From: H111-94 sp034436045
GTDB taxonomy: Bacteria > Chloroflexota > Ktedonobacteria > Ktedonobacterales > Ktedonobacteraceae
Assembly (NCBI GenBank): GCA_034436045.1
Contig: DAOTVZ010000089.1
Location: forward strand, 1-31,924
Direction: 5' to 3'
DNA length: 31,924 nucleotides
The position numbers were made by a program, and so were the translations under genes. The notes beneath the pieces were generated by a model. The model was given only the letters and a program-made list of their open reading frames with translations, did not search any database and had not been told where the DNA came from. This document shows positions 15,615 to 23,857 of the stretch, piece by piece. Every line of letters begins with the position of its first letter. The first letter of the stretch is position 1.

Positions 15615-17483
15615 CTACTCGACCGTCACCGACTTCGCCAGGTTTCTTGGCTGATCGACGTTGCAGCCCCGTGCGACGGCGGCGTGGTAGGCGAAGAGTT
15701 GCAGGGGAATGATGGCCAGTAAAGGACTGAGCATCTCTAGCGTAGAAGGCACGTACAGGATGTCGTCGGCGTGCTGACGGATAGACTCGTCACCCTCCGT
15801 AGCTACGGCGATGATGTGGGCATCGCGCGCACGCACCTCCTGCATGTTGCTAACCACCTTCTCGTAGACGTGCGAGGCGGTGGCGATAGCCACTAGCGGG
15901 ACATCGGGATCGAGCAAAGCGATAGAGCCGTGCTTGAGTTCGCCCGCCGGAAAACCTTCGGCGTGAATGTAGGAGATTTCCTTGAGCTTGAGCGCGCCCT
16001 CCAGCGCCGTGGGATAGCCAACACCGCGCCCAATAAACATGATGCTGCTGACTTTGGCGATGCGTTGTGCCAGCGCTTCAATCGGCTCGCCCGGCTGCGC
16101 CGCCCGCTCCAGAATATGCTGCACCTGGTCGGGCAACTGCTCCAGCGCCTGTAAAATGCGCTGCATTTCGTCTGGCGCGATGCGCCCACGTTGCTGACCC
16201 AGATAGAGGCCAAGCAGGTAGAGCGTAACTACCGAGGTAACGAAGGTCTTGGTCGCTACGACGCCGATCTCCGGCCCTGCTTGCAGGTATAGCACGGCAT
16301 CAGCGAGGCGCGTGATGGCGCTGGCAACCACGTTAGTGACGGCGATGACGGGTGCGCCATGCTCACGCGCCTGGCGGATGCCCACCAGCGTATCCGCCGT
16401 CTCACCGGATTGCGTGACGGCGATGCACAGCGTCTCTGGCCCCACAATGGGGTCGCAATAGCGGAACTCGGCGGCGGTAATGGCCTCAACGGGGATACGC
16501 GCCCAGTGTTCGATGGCATATTTGGCAAGCAGACCGGCGTGGTAAGAGGTACCACAGGCCACGATGATGATACGCTGAATAGTATCGAGCAGACCGGCCT
16601 GCTGCATCTGTTCCAGTTCGCCCAGGTGCAGTTGTCCCGCGCGCACACGGCCCAGCAGTGCGCGGCGCAGCGCCTGTGGCTGCTCGTGAATCTCTTTCAA
16701 CACAAAATGCGGATACCCCCCCTTCTCGGCGGACTCGGCATCCCAATCGACATGCATGGGGGCACGCGCGACGTGCGTGCCGTCTAGCGTGGTGATAGAG
16801 ACGCTATCGGGACGCAAGGCTGCGATCTCACCCTCGTCCAGCACGATAATGCTGCGTGTGTGCTTGAGGATAGCGGGGATGTCCGAGGCCAGAAACTGCT
16901 CTCGTTCGCCCAGGCCAACAATCAGGGGACCGTTGCAGCGCGCGCCGACCAGCAGGTCGGGATGCTCGCGGCTGACTACACCGATGGCGTAAGAGCCAAC
17001 AACACGGCGCAGAGCCAGCCGTACCGCTTCTTCCAGGTTGCGCTGTGCCTCACCGAGATAGTAGAACTCGATCAGGTGTGACAGCACTTCAGTATCGGTT
17101 TCGGAGCGGAACGTGTGGCCCGCTTGCATCAGTTCATGGCGCAACTCGGCATAGTTTTCGATGATGCCGTTATGCACAACCGTCAACAGGCCAGTACAGT
17201 CGGGGTGGGGATGAGCGTTGATGTCATCGGGGCGACCATGCGTGGCCCAGCGGGTATGTCCGAGGCCAAGCGTGCCTGCGCCCGGACGCGCCCCATTCTC
17301 CAGCGTCGTCACGAGATTGGCAATCTTACCGGCGCGACGGCGCAATGCTAGCTCGCCCTCGGTGGTAAGAACGGCGATACCGGCGGAATCATAGCCGCGA
17401 TACTCAAGTTTGGAGAGGCCATCAAGCAAAATGGTAGTCACATCAGTCCCTTCGGGACCGACATAGCCAATAATACCGCACAT
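15615..17483 (-). CDS. glmS: Glutamine-fructose-6-phosphate aminotransferase (isomerising)
   Basis: Converts fructose 6-phosphate and glutamine to glucosamine 6-phosphate, the committed step to UDP-GlcNAc and peptidoglycan. At 622 aa it is full length. The N-terminal glutaminase begins MCGIIGYVG with nucleophile Cys2, and contains GLGHTRWATHG and NGIIENY. Two SIS domains follow: the first with ACGTSYHAG and TQSGETADT, the second with GRGVGYPTALEGALKLKEIS and HAEGFPAGELKHG. The C-terminus NVDQPRNLAKSVTVE carries the sugar-contacting Lys. A 340-nt leader with a ribozyme-like element precedes it. A phosphoesterase gene follows in the same unit. The ATG at 17483 has only a modest ribosome site (AAAGG, 10 nt upstream). 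Confidence 0.98.
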   Translation of the reverse strand: MCGIIGYVGPEGTDVTTILLDGLSKLEYRGYDSAGIAVLTTEGELALRRRAGKIANLVTTLENGARPGAGTLGLGHTRWATHGRPDDINAHPHPDCTGLLTVVHNGIIENYAELRHELMQAGHTFRSETDTEVLSHLIEFYYLGEAQRNLEEAVRLALRRVVGSYAIGVVSREHPDLLVGARCNGPLIVGLGEREQFLASDIPAILKHTRSIIVLDEGEIAALRPDSVSITTLDGTHVARAPMHVDWDAESAEKGGYPHFVLKEIHEQPQALRRALLGRVRAGQLHLGELEQMQQAGLLDTIQRIIIVACGTSYHAGLLAKYAIEHWARIPVEAITAAEFRYCDPIVGPETLCIAVTQSGETADTLVGIRQAREHGAPVIAVTNVVASAITRLADAVLYLQAGPEIGVVATKTFVTSVVTLYLLGLYLGQQRGRIAPDEMQRILQALEQLPDQVQHILERAAQPGEPIEALAQRIAKVSSIMFIGRGVGYPTALEGALKLKEISYIHAEGFPAGELKHGSIALLDPDVPLVAIATASHVYEKVVSNMQEVRARDAHIIAVATEGDESIRQHADDILYVPSTLEMLSPLLAIIPLQLFAYHAAVARGCNVDQPRNLAKSVTVE

Positions 17484-17573
17484 GTAGTCGGGTACCTTTC
17501 TGTATTATGTAGAATCGGTTATATTTTGAGCGCAAAACACCTCTAATGAAAGTATTGTTTGCACTTAATACAC

Positions 17574-17635
17574 TATACATGTAGTAATGCGCCTTGTGGG
17601 TACGAGGCCACACGGGTATCAAGCTCACATGTATA
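17574..17635 (-). promoter_or_regulatory. Hairpin in the glmS leader between ribozyme and start codon
   Basis: TATACATGT (17574-17582) and ACATGTATA (17627-17635) are perfect complements enclosing a smaller TTGTGG/CCACA stem. Role unknown; it could protect or process the RNA downstream of the ribozyme. Confidence 0.4.
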
Positions 17636-17654
17636 TTTCCGGTGCTACATCACT

Positions 17655-17799
17655 GGGCGAGCTTTGTGCCGGTTGTTGCCAACCGGATTTGGACGCGCCC
17701 TTCTCAGGAGTGTGATCGCCCCTGGAAGCTCCCCGCTGATGTTCCGAACAGCTTCCACCTCGTCAACCGGAGTCTCCTCCCTGACCCGGCCCATGCGCT
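17655..17799 (-). ncRNA. glmS ribozyme (self-cleaving, glucosamine-6-phosphate-dependent)
   Basis: Read 5' to 3' on the minus strand. The predicted cleavage site is A (17799) before GCGC (17798-17795). P1 is CCGGGUC pairing with GACUCCGG (one bulge). The hallmark UUGACGAGG follows. Next is P2/P2a, GGAAGCU...AGCUUCC, enclosing UUCGGAACAUCAGCGGG, which matches the conserved UCGGCGGRUG region. A downstream domain GGGCG...CGCCC encloses a P4-like hairpin CCGGUUG-GCAA-CAACCGG with a GNRA loop (17669-17686), then CACAAAG, close to the conserved ACAAAG. Placement directly upstream of glmS is decisive context. In known examples bound GlcN6P triggers cleavage and mRNA decay. The alignment was made by eye, so helix limits are approximate. 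Confidence 0.88.
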
Positions 17800-17830
17800 A
17801 CTCAACACCACAATCTTCATAACAAGAGCA

Positions 17831-17839
17831 AGTATACCA
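17831..17839 (-). promoter_or_regulatory. glmS promoter, extended -10
   Basis: TGGTATACT on the minus strand, a perfect TGn plus TATACT. Predicted transcription start near 17823, about 24 nt before the ribozyme cleavage site. The -35 region falls in the adjacent repeat (ATGACG or TGACGC). Confidence 0.55.
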
Positions 17840-17846
17840 TAAAAAC

Positions 17847-18114
17847 GTAGGGGCGTCATTCATGACGCCCTCGGTGCCGCTCGGCGACCGCGTAGGGGCG
17901 TCATGAATGACGCCCCCCAGCATGAGGCCATAGGCGGTGGCGGGTGAAAAAGCATCATGATGCCCAGGGAGCGGCTCGGCGACCCCGTAGGGGCGTCATT
18001 CATGACGCCCCTACGGCATGAGGCCATAGCCGACTTCGGGGGATAAATTTCATCATCCACCTTGTGAGCAACTCGACTCCCTCCCAGGGCGTCATGAATG
18101 ACGCCCCTACGGGG
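17847..18114. repeat. Palindromic repeat array 2, opposite orientation to array 1
   Basis: Family-A palindromes occur at about 17847, 17892, 17987 and 18087. The second module appears here reversed relative to array 1: CAGCATGAGGCCATAGGCGG at 17928 onward, then GGCGGGTGAAAAAGCATCAT. A degraded copy follows at 18014. The 18126-18308 remainder has a family-D-like fragment (ACGGGATAAATCCTGACCC, 18293-18311) and no supportable gene. Confidence 0.82.
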
Positions 18115-18308
18115 CCATTCATGACCGATGTCGGTTGTAAAAATCATCGTCTAGGAAGAAGCGATCTCGCTATAAATAACGTATGGGAGGTGATAAAAAT
18201 ATCACAGCTTGCCTATCAAAAGCGGATCGGTGTAGGGATAGCTTTATCACGTTCGTGTATGCAGTTCCGATCAGCCTGAAGGGCACGTGGACGGGATAAA
18301 TCCTGACC

Positions 18309-19589
18309 CTACATCTCGCAGGGAAGCCGCACAGTGAAGGTAGTGCCCTGACCAACTTCGCTGGCGACTTCAATCTTGCCTCTGTGGGCGCGCACGATGG
18401 TATCGGCAATTGTCAGACCCAGGCCAGAGCCGATAACCGACGCACCATCCTGGCGCATCTGTCCGCGATAGAAGGCATCGAAAATATGCTTGAGGTCGTC
18501 CTGCGCGATGCCTCGACCGTTGTCGATGACGCGCACGATAATCTCGCCATCCTGTTTATCCAGTTCTAGCTTGACAAAGCCCTCTACACCGGAGCGACCA
18601 TACTTGAAAGCGTTGTCGAGCAAGACATACAGGAGTTGCTTGAGAGCATCTTCATCGGCTTGCAGGCCCAGTGGTTCCTGCGTCAGCAGCATCAGTGAGA
18701 TCTGGCGTCCATCGGTGGCTTGCAACTGAAGGCGTTTGATACGCTCGTGTGCCAGCAGCGCCAGGTCTACATAACGCATTTTGAGCGGATGATGGCTGTC
18801 AAGACGTGCTAAAGTCAACAGATCATTAATAAGATAGGTCATGCGTTCGGCTTCGACTTTCATGAGATGCAAGGCACGCCGCGTGGTTTCGGGGTCTTCA
18901 CGTTCATCTTTCAGGCTGCGCATAAGAATCTCGGTGAAGCCGCGAATGGAGGTGAGTGGGGTGCGCAACTGGTGCGAGGCATCAGTGAAGAAACGACGGA
19001 AGCTCTCCTCGGAATGGCGTTGCAATTCTTCAGCGCGCTCTAACTGTTGAACCATCGCGTGCAGGCTACCGGCCAGGCGGTCTAGTTCATGGCGCGGCGG
19101 CGTGCGTGGCGTGAGGCGCTCGCGCTGTTTGAGATCGCCGAGCGCAATGGCCTGGGCGGCATCGGTGATATGGGCCAGGGGGCGCAGCAGCAGACTGGTC
19201 GTCACGAAAATAACGATGATGCCAAGCAGCGTAAGCAAGAGTGCCCCGACCACCAGGTTGAACAGTGCCAGGCCCTGGAAAAAAAGCGTGCAGAGAACCA
19301 GCACGATCAGGCAAAGCAGCAAAGAATAGATAAGTGCCAATCGTGTGCGCAAGCTCCTGAAAGGTTGTAACCAGGGAGGTATGGGGAATCTCCGCCGTTT
19401 ACCGTCAGACGTAGACATGAGGTTTGACCTCGTGGGCGTGCCGTCAGGTGCCTTGCGCAGTGGAGGAGTGCCGATAGTCAGAAGAGGTACACTCTCGCCC
19501 GTTGCCCTTGTATCAGTCGGTGACGCGGCTCGTAGCGCCTGTAATGGTCGTGTGTTGTTGTATATACCAGAGGTATGTAGCTGTGACAT
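18309..19589 (-). CDS. Sensor histidine kinase (HAMP-HisKA-HATPase)
   Basis: A 426-aa membrane kinase, partner of the response regulator 46 nt upstream. Residues 1-80 are a cytosolic low-complexity and basic segment. TM1 is about 84-104 and TM2 about 109-135, with only a few residues between them, so there is essentially no external sensor domain. HAMP spans about 136-188. The H-box FFTDASHQLRTPLTSIRGF has His206. N, G1, F and G2 boxes are LLDNAFKYG, DNGRGI, FDAFYRG and GSGLGLTI. The ATG at 19589 has GGAGAG upstream; an in-frame ATG at 19418 would remove the low-complexity leader and is a real alternative. It probably senses a membrane or intracellular cue. Specific target genes unknown. Confidence 0.94.
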   Translation of the reverse strand: MSQLHTSGIYNNTRPLQALRAASPTDTRATGESVPLLTIGTPPLRKAPDGTPTRSNLMSTSDGKRRRFPIPPWLQPFRSLRTRLALIYSLLLCLIVLVLCTLFFQGLALFNLVVGALLLTLLGIIVIFVTTSLLLRPLAHITDAAQAIALGDLKQRERLTPRTPPRHELDRLAGSLHAMVQQLERAEELQRHSEESFRRFFTDASHQLRTPLTSIRGFTEILMRSLKDEREDPETTRRALHLMKVEAERMTYLINDLLTLARLDSHHPLKMRYVDLALLAHERIKRLQLQATDGRQISLMLLTQEPLGLQADEDALKQLLYVLLDNAFKYGRSGVEGFVKLELDKQDGEIIVRVIDNGRGIAQDDLKHIFDAFYRGQMRQDGASVIGSGLGLTIADTIVRAHRGKIEVASEVGQGTTFTVRLPCEM

Positions 19590-19635
19590 CGTGTAGCATC
19601 TCTCCAGTGCGCCAGGGGCGCTGATGGGGGCCAGT

Positions 19636-20397
19636 TTATCCTTTCAAGACGTAGCCAACGCTGCGTACCGTTTGAATCAGACGTGGGGTACTGGGCGAGT
19701 CCTCGATTTTCTCACGCAAGTAGCGAACATAGACCTCGATGATGTTGGTTTCACCAAGAAAGTCATAGCCCCAGACGCGGTTGAGAATTGTCTGGCGATC
19801 CAGCACCTGGCGCGGATGGCTCATGAACAAATGCAAAAGATTATATTCGGTGGCCGTAAGTTCGATGACGCGACCACCGCGCGTGACCTCGCGGGTAGCT
19901 TTATTGAGGCGCAAGTCACCAAATTCGAGTATCTGATCGTCATCGCTTGCGCCACTTCCACCACTGCTTGCAGCCTTGACTCTATTTTGCCGACGTAAAA
20001 TAGCACGGATACGCGCCATGAGTTCGTCAAAATCGAAGGGCTTGGTCAGGTAGTCATCTGCCCCGGCATCCAGGCCGATAATGCGGTCGCGCACCTCGTC
20101 GCGCGCAGTAAGCATCAGGATGGGAATGTCGCGTGTGATGGGATTGTCGCGCAGGCGTTTGCAGACTTCGATGCCATCGATGCCAGGCATCATGAGATCA
20201 AGAATAATGATCTCCGGGTTGACGCGCTGAGCCGCCGTAATCCCTTGCTCACCGTCGGATGCAGCTTCCACCTGAAAACCCTCGTAGCGCAGCCCAAGCT
20301 TAATGAACTCGACAATGTTCTCTTCATCGTCAATGATGAGTGCGGTACGCTGAGGCTGATGATCCTGATGTATCTGCCGTACCGATCCTTGTGCCAT
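19636..20397 (-). CDS. OmpR/PhoB-family response regulator
   Basis: A 253-aa protein. The receiver domain has acidic pair Asp23-Asp24, phospho-acceptor Asp67 in ILDLMMPG, Thr97 and Lys119 (LTKPF). A Ser/Gly linker (about 137-150) leads to a winged-helix DNA-binding domain with ELTATEYNLLHLFMSHP, the recognition segment NIIEVYVRYLREKIE and the end RLIQTVRSVGYVLKG. Start is ATG 20397, with AAGGGGGGAA 8 nt upstream; a longer frame from a TTG at 20430 runs through that ribosome site and is rejected. It is first in an operon with the kinase. A promoter and a palindrome at its start suggest autoregulation. Confidence 0.95.
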   Translation of the reverse strand: MAQGSVRQIHQDHQPQRTALIIDDEENIVEFIKLGLRYEGFQVEAASDGEQGITAAQRVNPEIIILDLMMPGIDGIEVCKRLRDNPITRDIPILMLTARDEVRDRIIGLDAGADDYLTKPFDFDELMARIRAILRRQNRVKAASSGGSGASDDDQILEFGDLRLNKATREVTRGGRVIELTATEYNLLHLFMSHPRQVLDRQTILNRVWGYDFLGETNIIEVYVRYLREKIEDSPSTPRLIQTVRSVGYVLKG

Positions 20398-20457
20398 GTC
20401 TATTCCCCCCTTACGAGGTGAGCTGAACAATGTAAATGGATAGATTATGTAAAAACT

Positions 20458-20470
20458 CTTTCTAAGAAAG
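20458..20470. promoter_or_regulatory. Palindrome at the two-component operon start
   Basis: CTTTCTAAGAAAG, a perfect 13-nt dyad located where transcription from the 20472-20501 promoter should begin. A possible regulator site. Confidence 0.35.
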
Positions 20471-20471
20471 C

Positions 20472-20501
20472 ATTATAATTATAACCTTTGTACCATCGCA
20501 A
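20472..20501 (-). promoter_or_regulatory. Promoter of the two-component operon
   Basis: On the minus strand TTGCGA (20496-20501), 18-nt spacer, perfect TATAAT (20472-20477). The leader is about 68 nt. It diverges from the LacI-gene promoter. Confidence 0.6.
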
Positions 20502-20561
20502 GGGTAGAGGCTCTCTGTCAGATCATTCTCAGCAGAAATTAATAAACTCCCCAAAAACCCC

Positions 20562-20590
20562 TTGACAGGTGCCCCTCTCATCAGTATACT
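20562..20590 (+). promoter_or_regulatory. Strong sigma-70-type promoter of the lacI-family gene
   Basis: Perfect TTGACA (20562-20567), 17-nt spacer, TATACT (20585-20590). This is the best promoter in the window. The expected start near 20597 falls directly at the operator-like repeats. Confidence 0.75.
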
Positions 20591-20595
20591 TATCC

Positions 20596-20631
20596 GTAAC
20601 CGATGCCGAAACCGGTTACGATACCGGTTAC
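20596..20631. promoter_or_regulatory. Probable LacI-family operator sites
   Basis: ACCGGTTAC occurs twice, at 20611-20619 and 20623-20631, each with a central CG dyad (ACCGGT). An inverted half-site GTAACCG lies at 20596-20602. LacI regulators bind such CG-centred dyads; a position just downstream of the -10 fits autorepression. Confidence 0.6.
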
Positions 20632-20719
20632 ACATCGCGGTTGTCAACAGCAGGCATCACGGCTATCACATAGTTTTCAGCGATGGTGGGGAAAACGGGT
20701 ATTTCGATGGAGTTGAAAT

Positions 20720-21871
20720 ATGCAAGGGAAGCATACGATTGAGGATATCGCGCGTCTGGCCGGAGTCTCGAAGGCTACCGTCTCGCGTGTGCTGAACCAC
20801 AAACCAGATGTGGATCCGGCGACCCGTGAGCGCATCCTGCGCATCGTCGAGGAGGTTGGTTTTGTGCCCAGCATTAATGCGACCAACCTGGCTGGTGGGC
20901 GCAGTCGCTTACTCGGTGTTCTCATTCCCTCGTTTACCTGGCCCTTCATTGCCGATGTCATGCGTGGCGTAGCCGAGGTGGTGGCTGAGACTTCCTATGA
21001 ACTGGTGCTGTATAGTGTGAGCGAGGCGCAGCGTGAGCGCGACAGCGGCGGCAGCGACGTGATTGATCGTATTCTTTCCACGAAGCTGGTGGCCGGTCTG
21101 CTGGCTATCTTCCCCGGTTCGCTCTCTACGTATATGGTGCGACTTCACAAGCAGGGATTTCCGGCGGTACTGATCGACGATCAGACGCCGCCGACCAGTA
21201 CGCCATGGGTAGGTGCTGATAACTACCATGGGGCGCAACTGGCGACCCGCCACCTGGTACAGTTGGGGCATCGGCGCATCGCGCACATCCAGGGGCCGGG
21301 CAAACTCCTCTGTTCACAGGAACGTTATCAGGGCTACCACGATGTACTGGTCGAGAGCAGCATTGCCGTCGATCCCACCCTTGTCGTGGAGAGCGAGTTC
21401 TCGGCCAAAGGTGGACGTATCGCGGCGAGCAAGCTGTTTGCTCTGCCCACACACGAGCGCCCAACGGCTATTTTTGCCGCCAGCGACCAGATCGCTTACG
21501 GTGTTATGGCGGCCGCCGAGGAACACGGCCTCAGTATTCCTAAAGACGTGGCCCTGGTCGGCTTCGACGATATTTCATCTGCCGCGCACGTGCGTCCACC
21601 TCTGACAACCATTCACCAACCTTTCGCCGAGATGGGTCAGCATGGCATTGAGCTGCTTTTATCCATGCTACATACCTCTCACGCTCATGCAGTTCAACAT
21701 GGCAGAAGCACATGGATGGCTACTACTCCATTGTCCGCTGCCAGTCGTGACGCCGGTAACGGCGAACCCATTCGTATTCAATTACCGACAACCCTTATAG
21801 TGCGTGCGTCGTGTGGCTCGCCCACCGCCTCGCCCGATATTATTGTGCCTGGTTCCGGTATATTATTGTAA
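20720..21871 (+). CDS. LacI-family transcriptional regulator
   Basis: A 383-aa repressor-type protein. The N-terminal helix-turn-helix is TIEDIARLAGVSKATVSRVL (6-25), with hinge-helix region INATNLAGGRSRLLGVLIP. The periplasmic-binding-like effector core follows, including VGADNYHGAQLATRHLVQLGH, PTAIFAASDQIAYGVM and VALVGFDDI. About 40 extra residues after the usual end are polar and Thr/Ser-rich. GGAG sits 7 nt before the ATG. Judged by its neighbours it controls the oligosaccharide ABC importer and beta-glucosidase downstream, with a beta-glucoside as likely inducer; that is inference. Confidence 0.95.
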   Translation: MQGKHTIEDIARLAGVSKATVSRVLNHKPDVDPATRERILRIVEEVGFVPSINATNLAGGRSRLLGVLIPSFTWPFIADVMRGVAEVVAETSYELVLYSVSEAQRERDSGGSDVIDRILSTKLVAGLLAIFPGSLSTYMVRLHKQGFPAVLIDDQTPPTSTPWVGADNYHGAQLATRHLVQLGHRRIAHIQGPGKLLCSQERYQGYHDVLVESSIAVDPTLVVESEFSAKGGRIAASKLFALPTHERPTAIFAASDQIAYGVMAAAEEHGLSIPKDVALVGFDDISSAAHVRPPLTTIHQPFAEMGQHGIELLLSMLHTSHAHAVQHGRSTWMATTPLSAASRDAGNGEPIRIQLPTTLIVRASCGSPTASPDIIVPGSGILL

Positions 21872-21992
21872 TGCCGTTAATGTAGTGCTGCATGACAGCA
21901 AAGGGAGGAGTTTTTGTGCCCTCAGCCCGGCAATTCCGTAGGAGAGAATGAAAGGAGGTATCTACAAACGTACATAACGAGGGGCAAACAGT

Positions 21993-22018
21993 ACAGGTAG
22001 TTGTTACCTGTATACAGG
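21993..22018. promoter_or_regulatory. Overlapping palindromes upstream of the solute-binding protein gene
   Basis: ACAGGTAGTTGTTACCTGT (21993-22011) is a 7-bp inverted repeat, overlapped by perfect palindrome CCTGTATACAGG (22007-22018). A weak -10 (TATAAA, 22032-22037) lies just downstream, so a bound regulator would overlap the -35. They differ from the ACCGGTTAC sites. Confidence 0.4.
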
Positions 22019-22140
22019 CCTGATAAGGGCTTATAAAGATCGGTGCATGATCCTGGAGTGCAATCTCTCTTATCTTAATTTTAAGGGAAAGGCACTCGTG
22101 GGTGATGATGCGTAATGGTATGCATCACAGGAGGTTTTTC

Positions 22141-23847
22141 ATGACTCGTCAGAGCTTATCCCGGCTATTCAGTGGCAAGCATCGCCCCGGATTACTCCTG
22201 CTGTCCTGTTTGATGGCCTTCACCGTCATTCTGGCAGCTTGCGGTGGAACCACGTCACAAAATACCGGTAACACGACTCAGAATAGTATTCTTACGATTG
22301 TGCCCAGCCCGGAAGGCGACTTTACACGTAATTTTAGCCCATATGCGCCCAGCCCGGCCTATGGTACGACAGGTTTGATCTACGAAACCCTGCTGTTCTT
22401 CAACCGCATGGATGGTACAGTTCATCCCTGGCTGGCGTCCAGCTATCAGTTCTCCAACAATGCCAAAACGATCACGTTCACGCTACAACCCAATGTGAAG
22501 TGGTCGGATGGTAAGCCCTTCACCTCGGCTGACGTGGTCTTTACGATCAACATGATCTTGCAGTATCCGGCGGCCGATGGCAATGACCTGCGTCAGTATA
22601 TCAGCAATGTCTCAGCTCCCGACGACCATACAGTGGTAGTTAATCTGAAGACAGCCTACACGCCCATCCTGTGGGGCCTGGGTGGCCAGACCTGGATTGT
22701 GCCGCAGCACATCTTCTCTAGCGTTGGCGACCCGACCAAGTTTGCCAATCCCAATCCGGTTGGGACCGGCCCCTTCACGCTCAAGTCCTTCACACCGCAG
22801 TTGATCGACCTGGTGAAGAATCCCAACTACTGGCAGCCCGGCAAGCCCACTGTGAGCGAAGTCCGTTACCCCGCTTTTAACTCTAACACCAGTGCCGAAC
22901 TGCTGCTTTCGCAGGGCAGTGTGGACTGGACCGGCCTCTTCACACCCAACATCCAGCAGACCTTTGTGAACCGCGACCCGGCGCACAACCACTACTGGTT
23001 CCCGCCTAGCAACGTGGTCATGCTCTATCTGAACGACGCCAAAGCCCCGTTCAATAACGCGGCCTTCCGCCAGGCTATCAGCGATGTGCTGGATCGCAAC
23101 CAGATGTATCAGGTAGCCGAAAGCGGCTACGAGCCGGTCGCCAGCCCGACCGCGCTGGTGCTGCCCGCCAACAAAAGCTACCTCGACCCCAACTATGCTA
23201 ACCTCTCGTTCTCCTCGCCTAACAAGCAGCAGGCATTGCAGACGCTGCAAAGTATTGGCTACACGCTGAACTCGTCGGGCGTGCTGGTGGACAAGACCGG
23301 TAAGCCGCTGCCGAACTTCAATATCAACGTCGTGACCGGCTGGACAGACTGGGTATCTGACTGCCAGATCATGGCCCAGGACCTGAAGACCATCGGCATC
23401 AACGCCACCGTCAACGCCATCTCCTTCAACGCCTACTTCAGCGCGTTGCAACTGGGCAACTATGACATGGCGATCTCCTGGACCAATCCTGGCCCCACGC
23501 CATACTACCTGTACAACTCGCTGCTCAACAGCGCCAACACAGCGCCTATCGGCAGCACGGCCACCTCGAACTTCGAGCGCTGGAGCGACCCGACTACCGA
23601 TAAGCTGCTCAACACGTATGCGACCTCGACCGACCAGAATACGCAGTTGCAGGCTATTGAGGGCATCGAGAAGATCATGGTGACGCAGATGCCGGCCATC
23701 CCGCTGGTCTATGGCGCGACCTGGAACGAGTACACAACCACCCGCTTCACCGGCTGGCCGACGGCGGACAATGCCTACGCGATGCCCGCTCCCTTCGACT
23801 ATCCCGATGACGAGATGGTGATCCTCAACCTCAAGCCAGTTGCGTAA
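22141..23847 (+). CDS. ABC transporter substrate-binding lipoprotein, family 5 (Opp/Dpp type)
   Basis: Start ATG 22141 is fixed by AGGAGG 6 nt upstream; a longer frame from GTG 22102 crosses this site. The 568-aa protein has a lipoprotein signal with lipobox LAAC (Cys34). The mature SBP_bac_5 fold shows LIYETLLFFNRMDGTVHPWL, KTITFTLQPNVKWSDGKPFT, GTGPFTLKSFTP and KNPNYWQPGKP. Family 5 proteins bind peptides, nickel or oligosaccharides; several bind cello- and other beta-glucan oligosaccharides. The downstream GH1 enzyme and upstream LacI regulator favour a sugar ligand. The first gene of the importer, it is separated from the permeases by a 448-nt repeat-filled gap, so it may be expressed at a higher level. 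Confidence 0.93.
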   Translation: MTRQSLSRLFSGKHRPGLLLLSCLMAFTVILAACGGTTSQNTGNTTQNSILTIVPSPEGDFTRNFSPYAPSPAYGTTGLIYETLLFFNRMDGTVHPWLASSYQFSNNAKTITFTLQPNVKWSDGKPFTSADVVFTINMILQYPAADGNDLRQYISNVSAPDDHTVVVNLKTAYTPILWGLGGQTWIVPQHIFSSVGDPTKFANPNPVGTGPFTLKSFTPQLIDLVKNPNYWQPGKPTVSEVRYPAFNSNTSAELLLSQGSVDWTGLFTPNIQQTFVNRDPAHNHYWFPPSNVVMLYLNDAKAPFNNAAFRQAISDVLDRNQMYQVAESGYEPVASPTALVLPANKSYLDPNYANLSFSSPNKQQALQTLQSIGYTLNSSGVLVDKTGKPLPNFNINVVTGWTDWVSDCQIMAQDLKTIGINATVNAISFNAYFSALQLGNYDMAISWTNPGPTPYYLYNSLLNSANTAPIGSTATSNFERWSDPTTDKLLNTYATSTDQNTQLQAIEGIEKIMVTQMPAIPLVYGATWNEYTTTRFTGWPTADNAYAMPAPFDYPDDEMVILNLKPVA

Positions 23848-23857
23848 GCGACCTCTG

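Noticed and set aside
14865..15722. 285-aa open frame on + opposite the phosphoesterase and glmS end
   Set aside because: Antisense to two real genes and low-quality composition.
17860..18147. 95-aa frame on - in array 2
   Set aside because: Made of the same translated repeats; no start signal.
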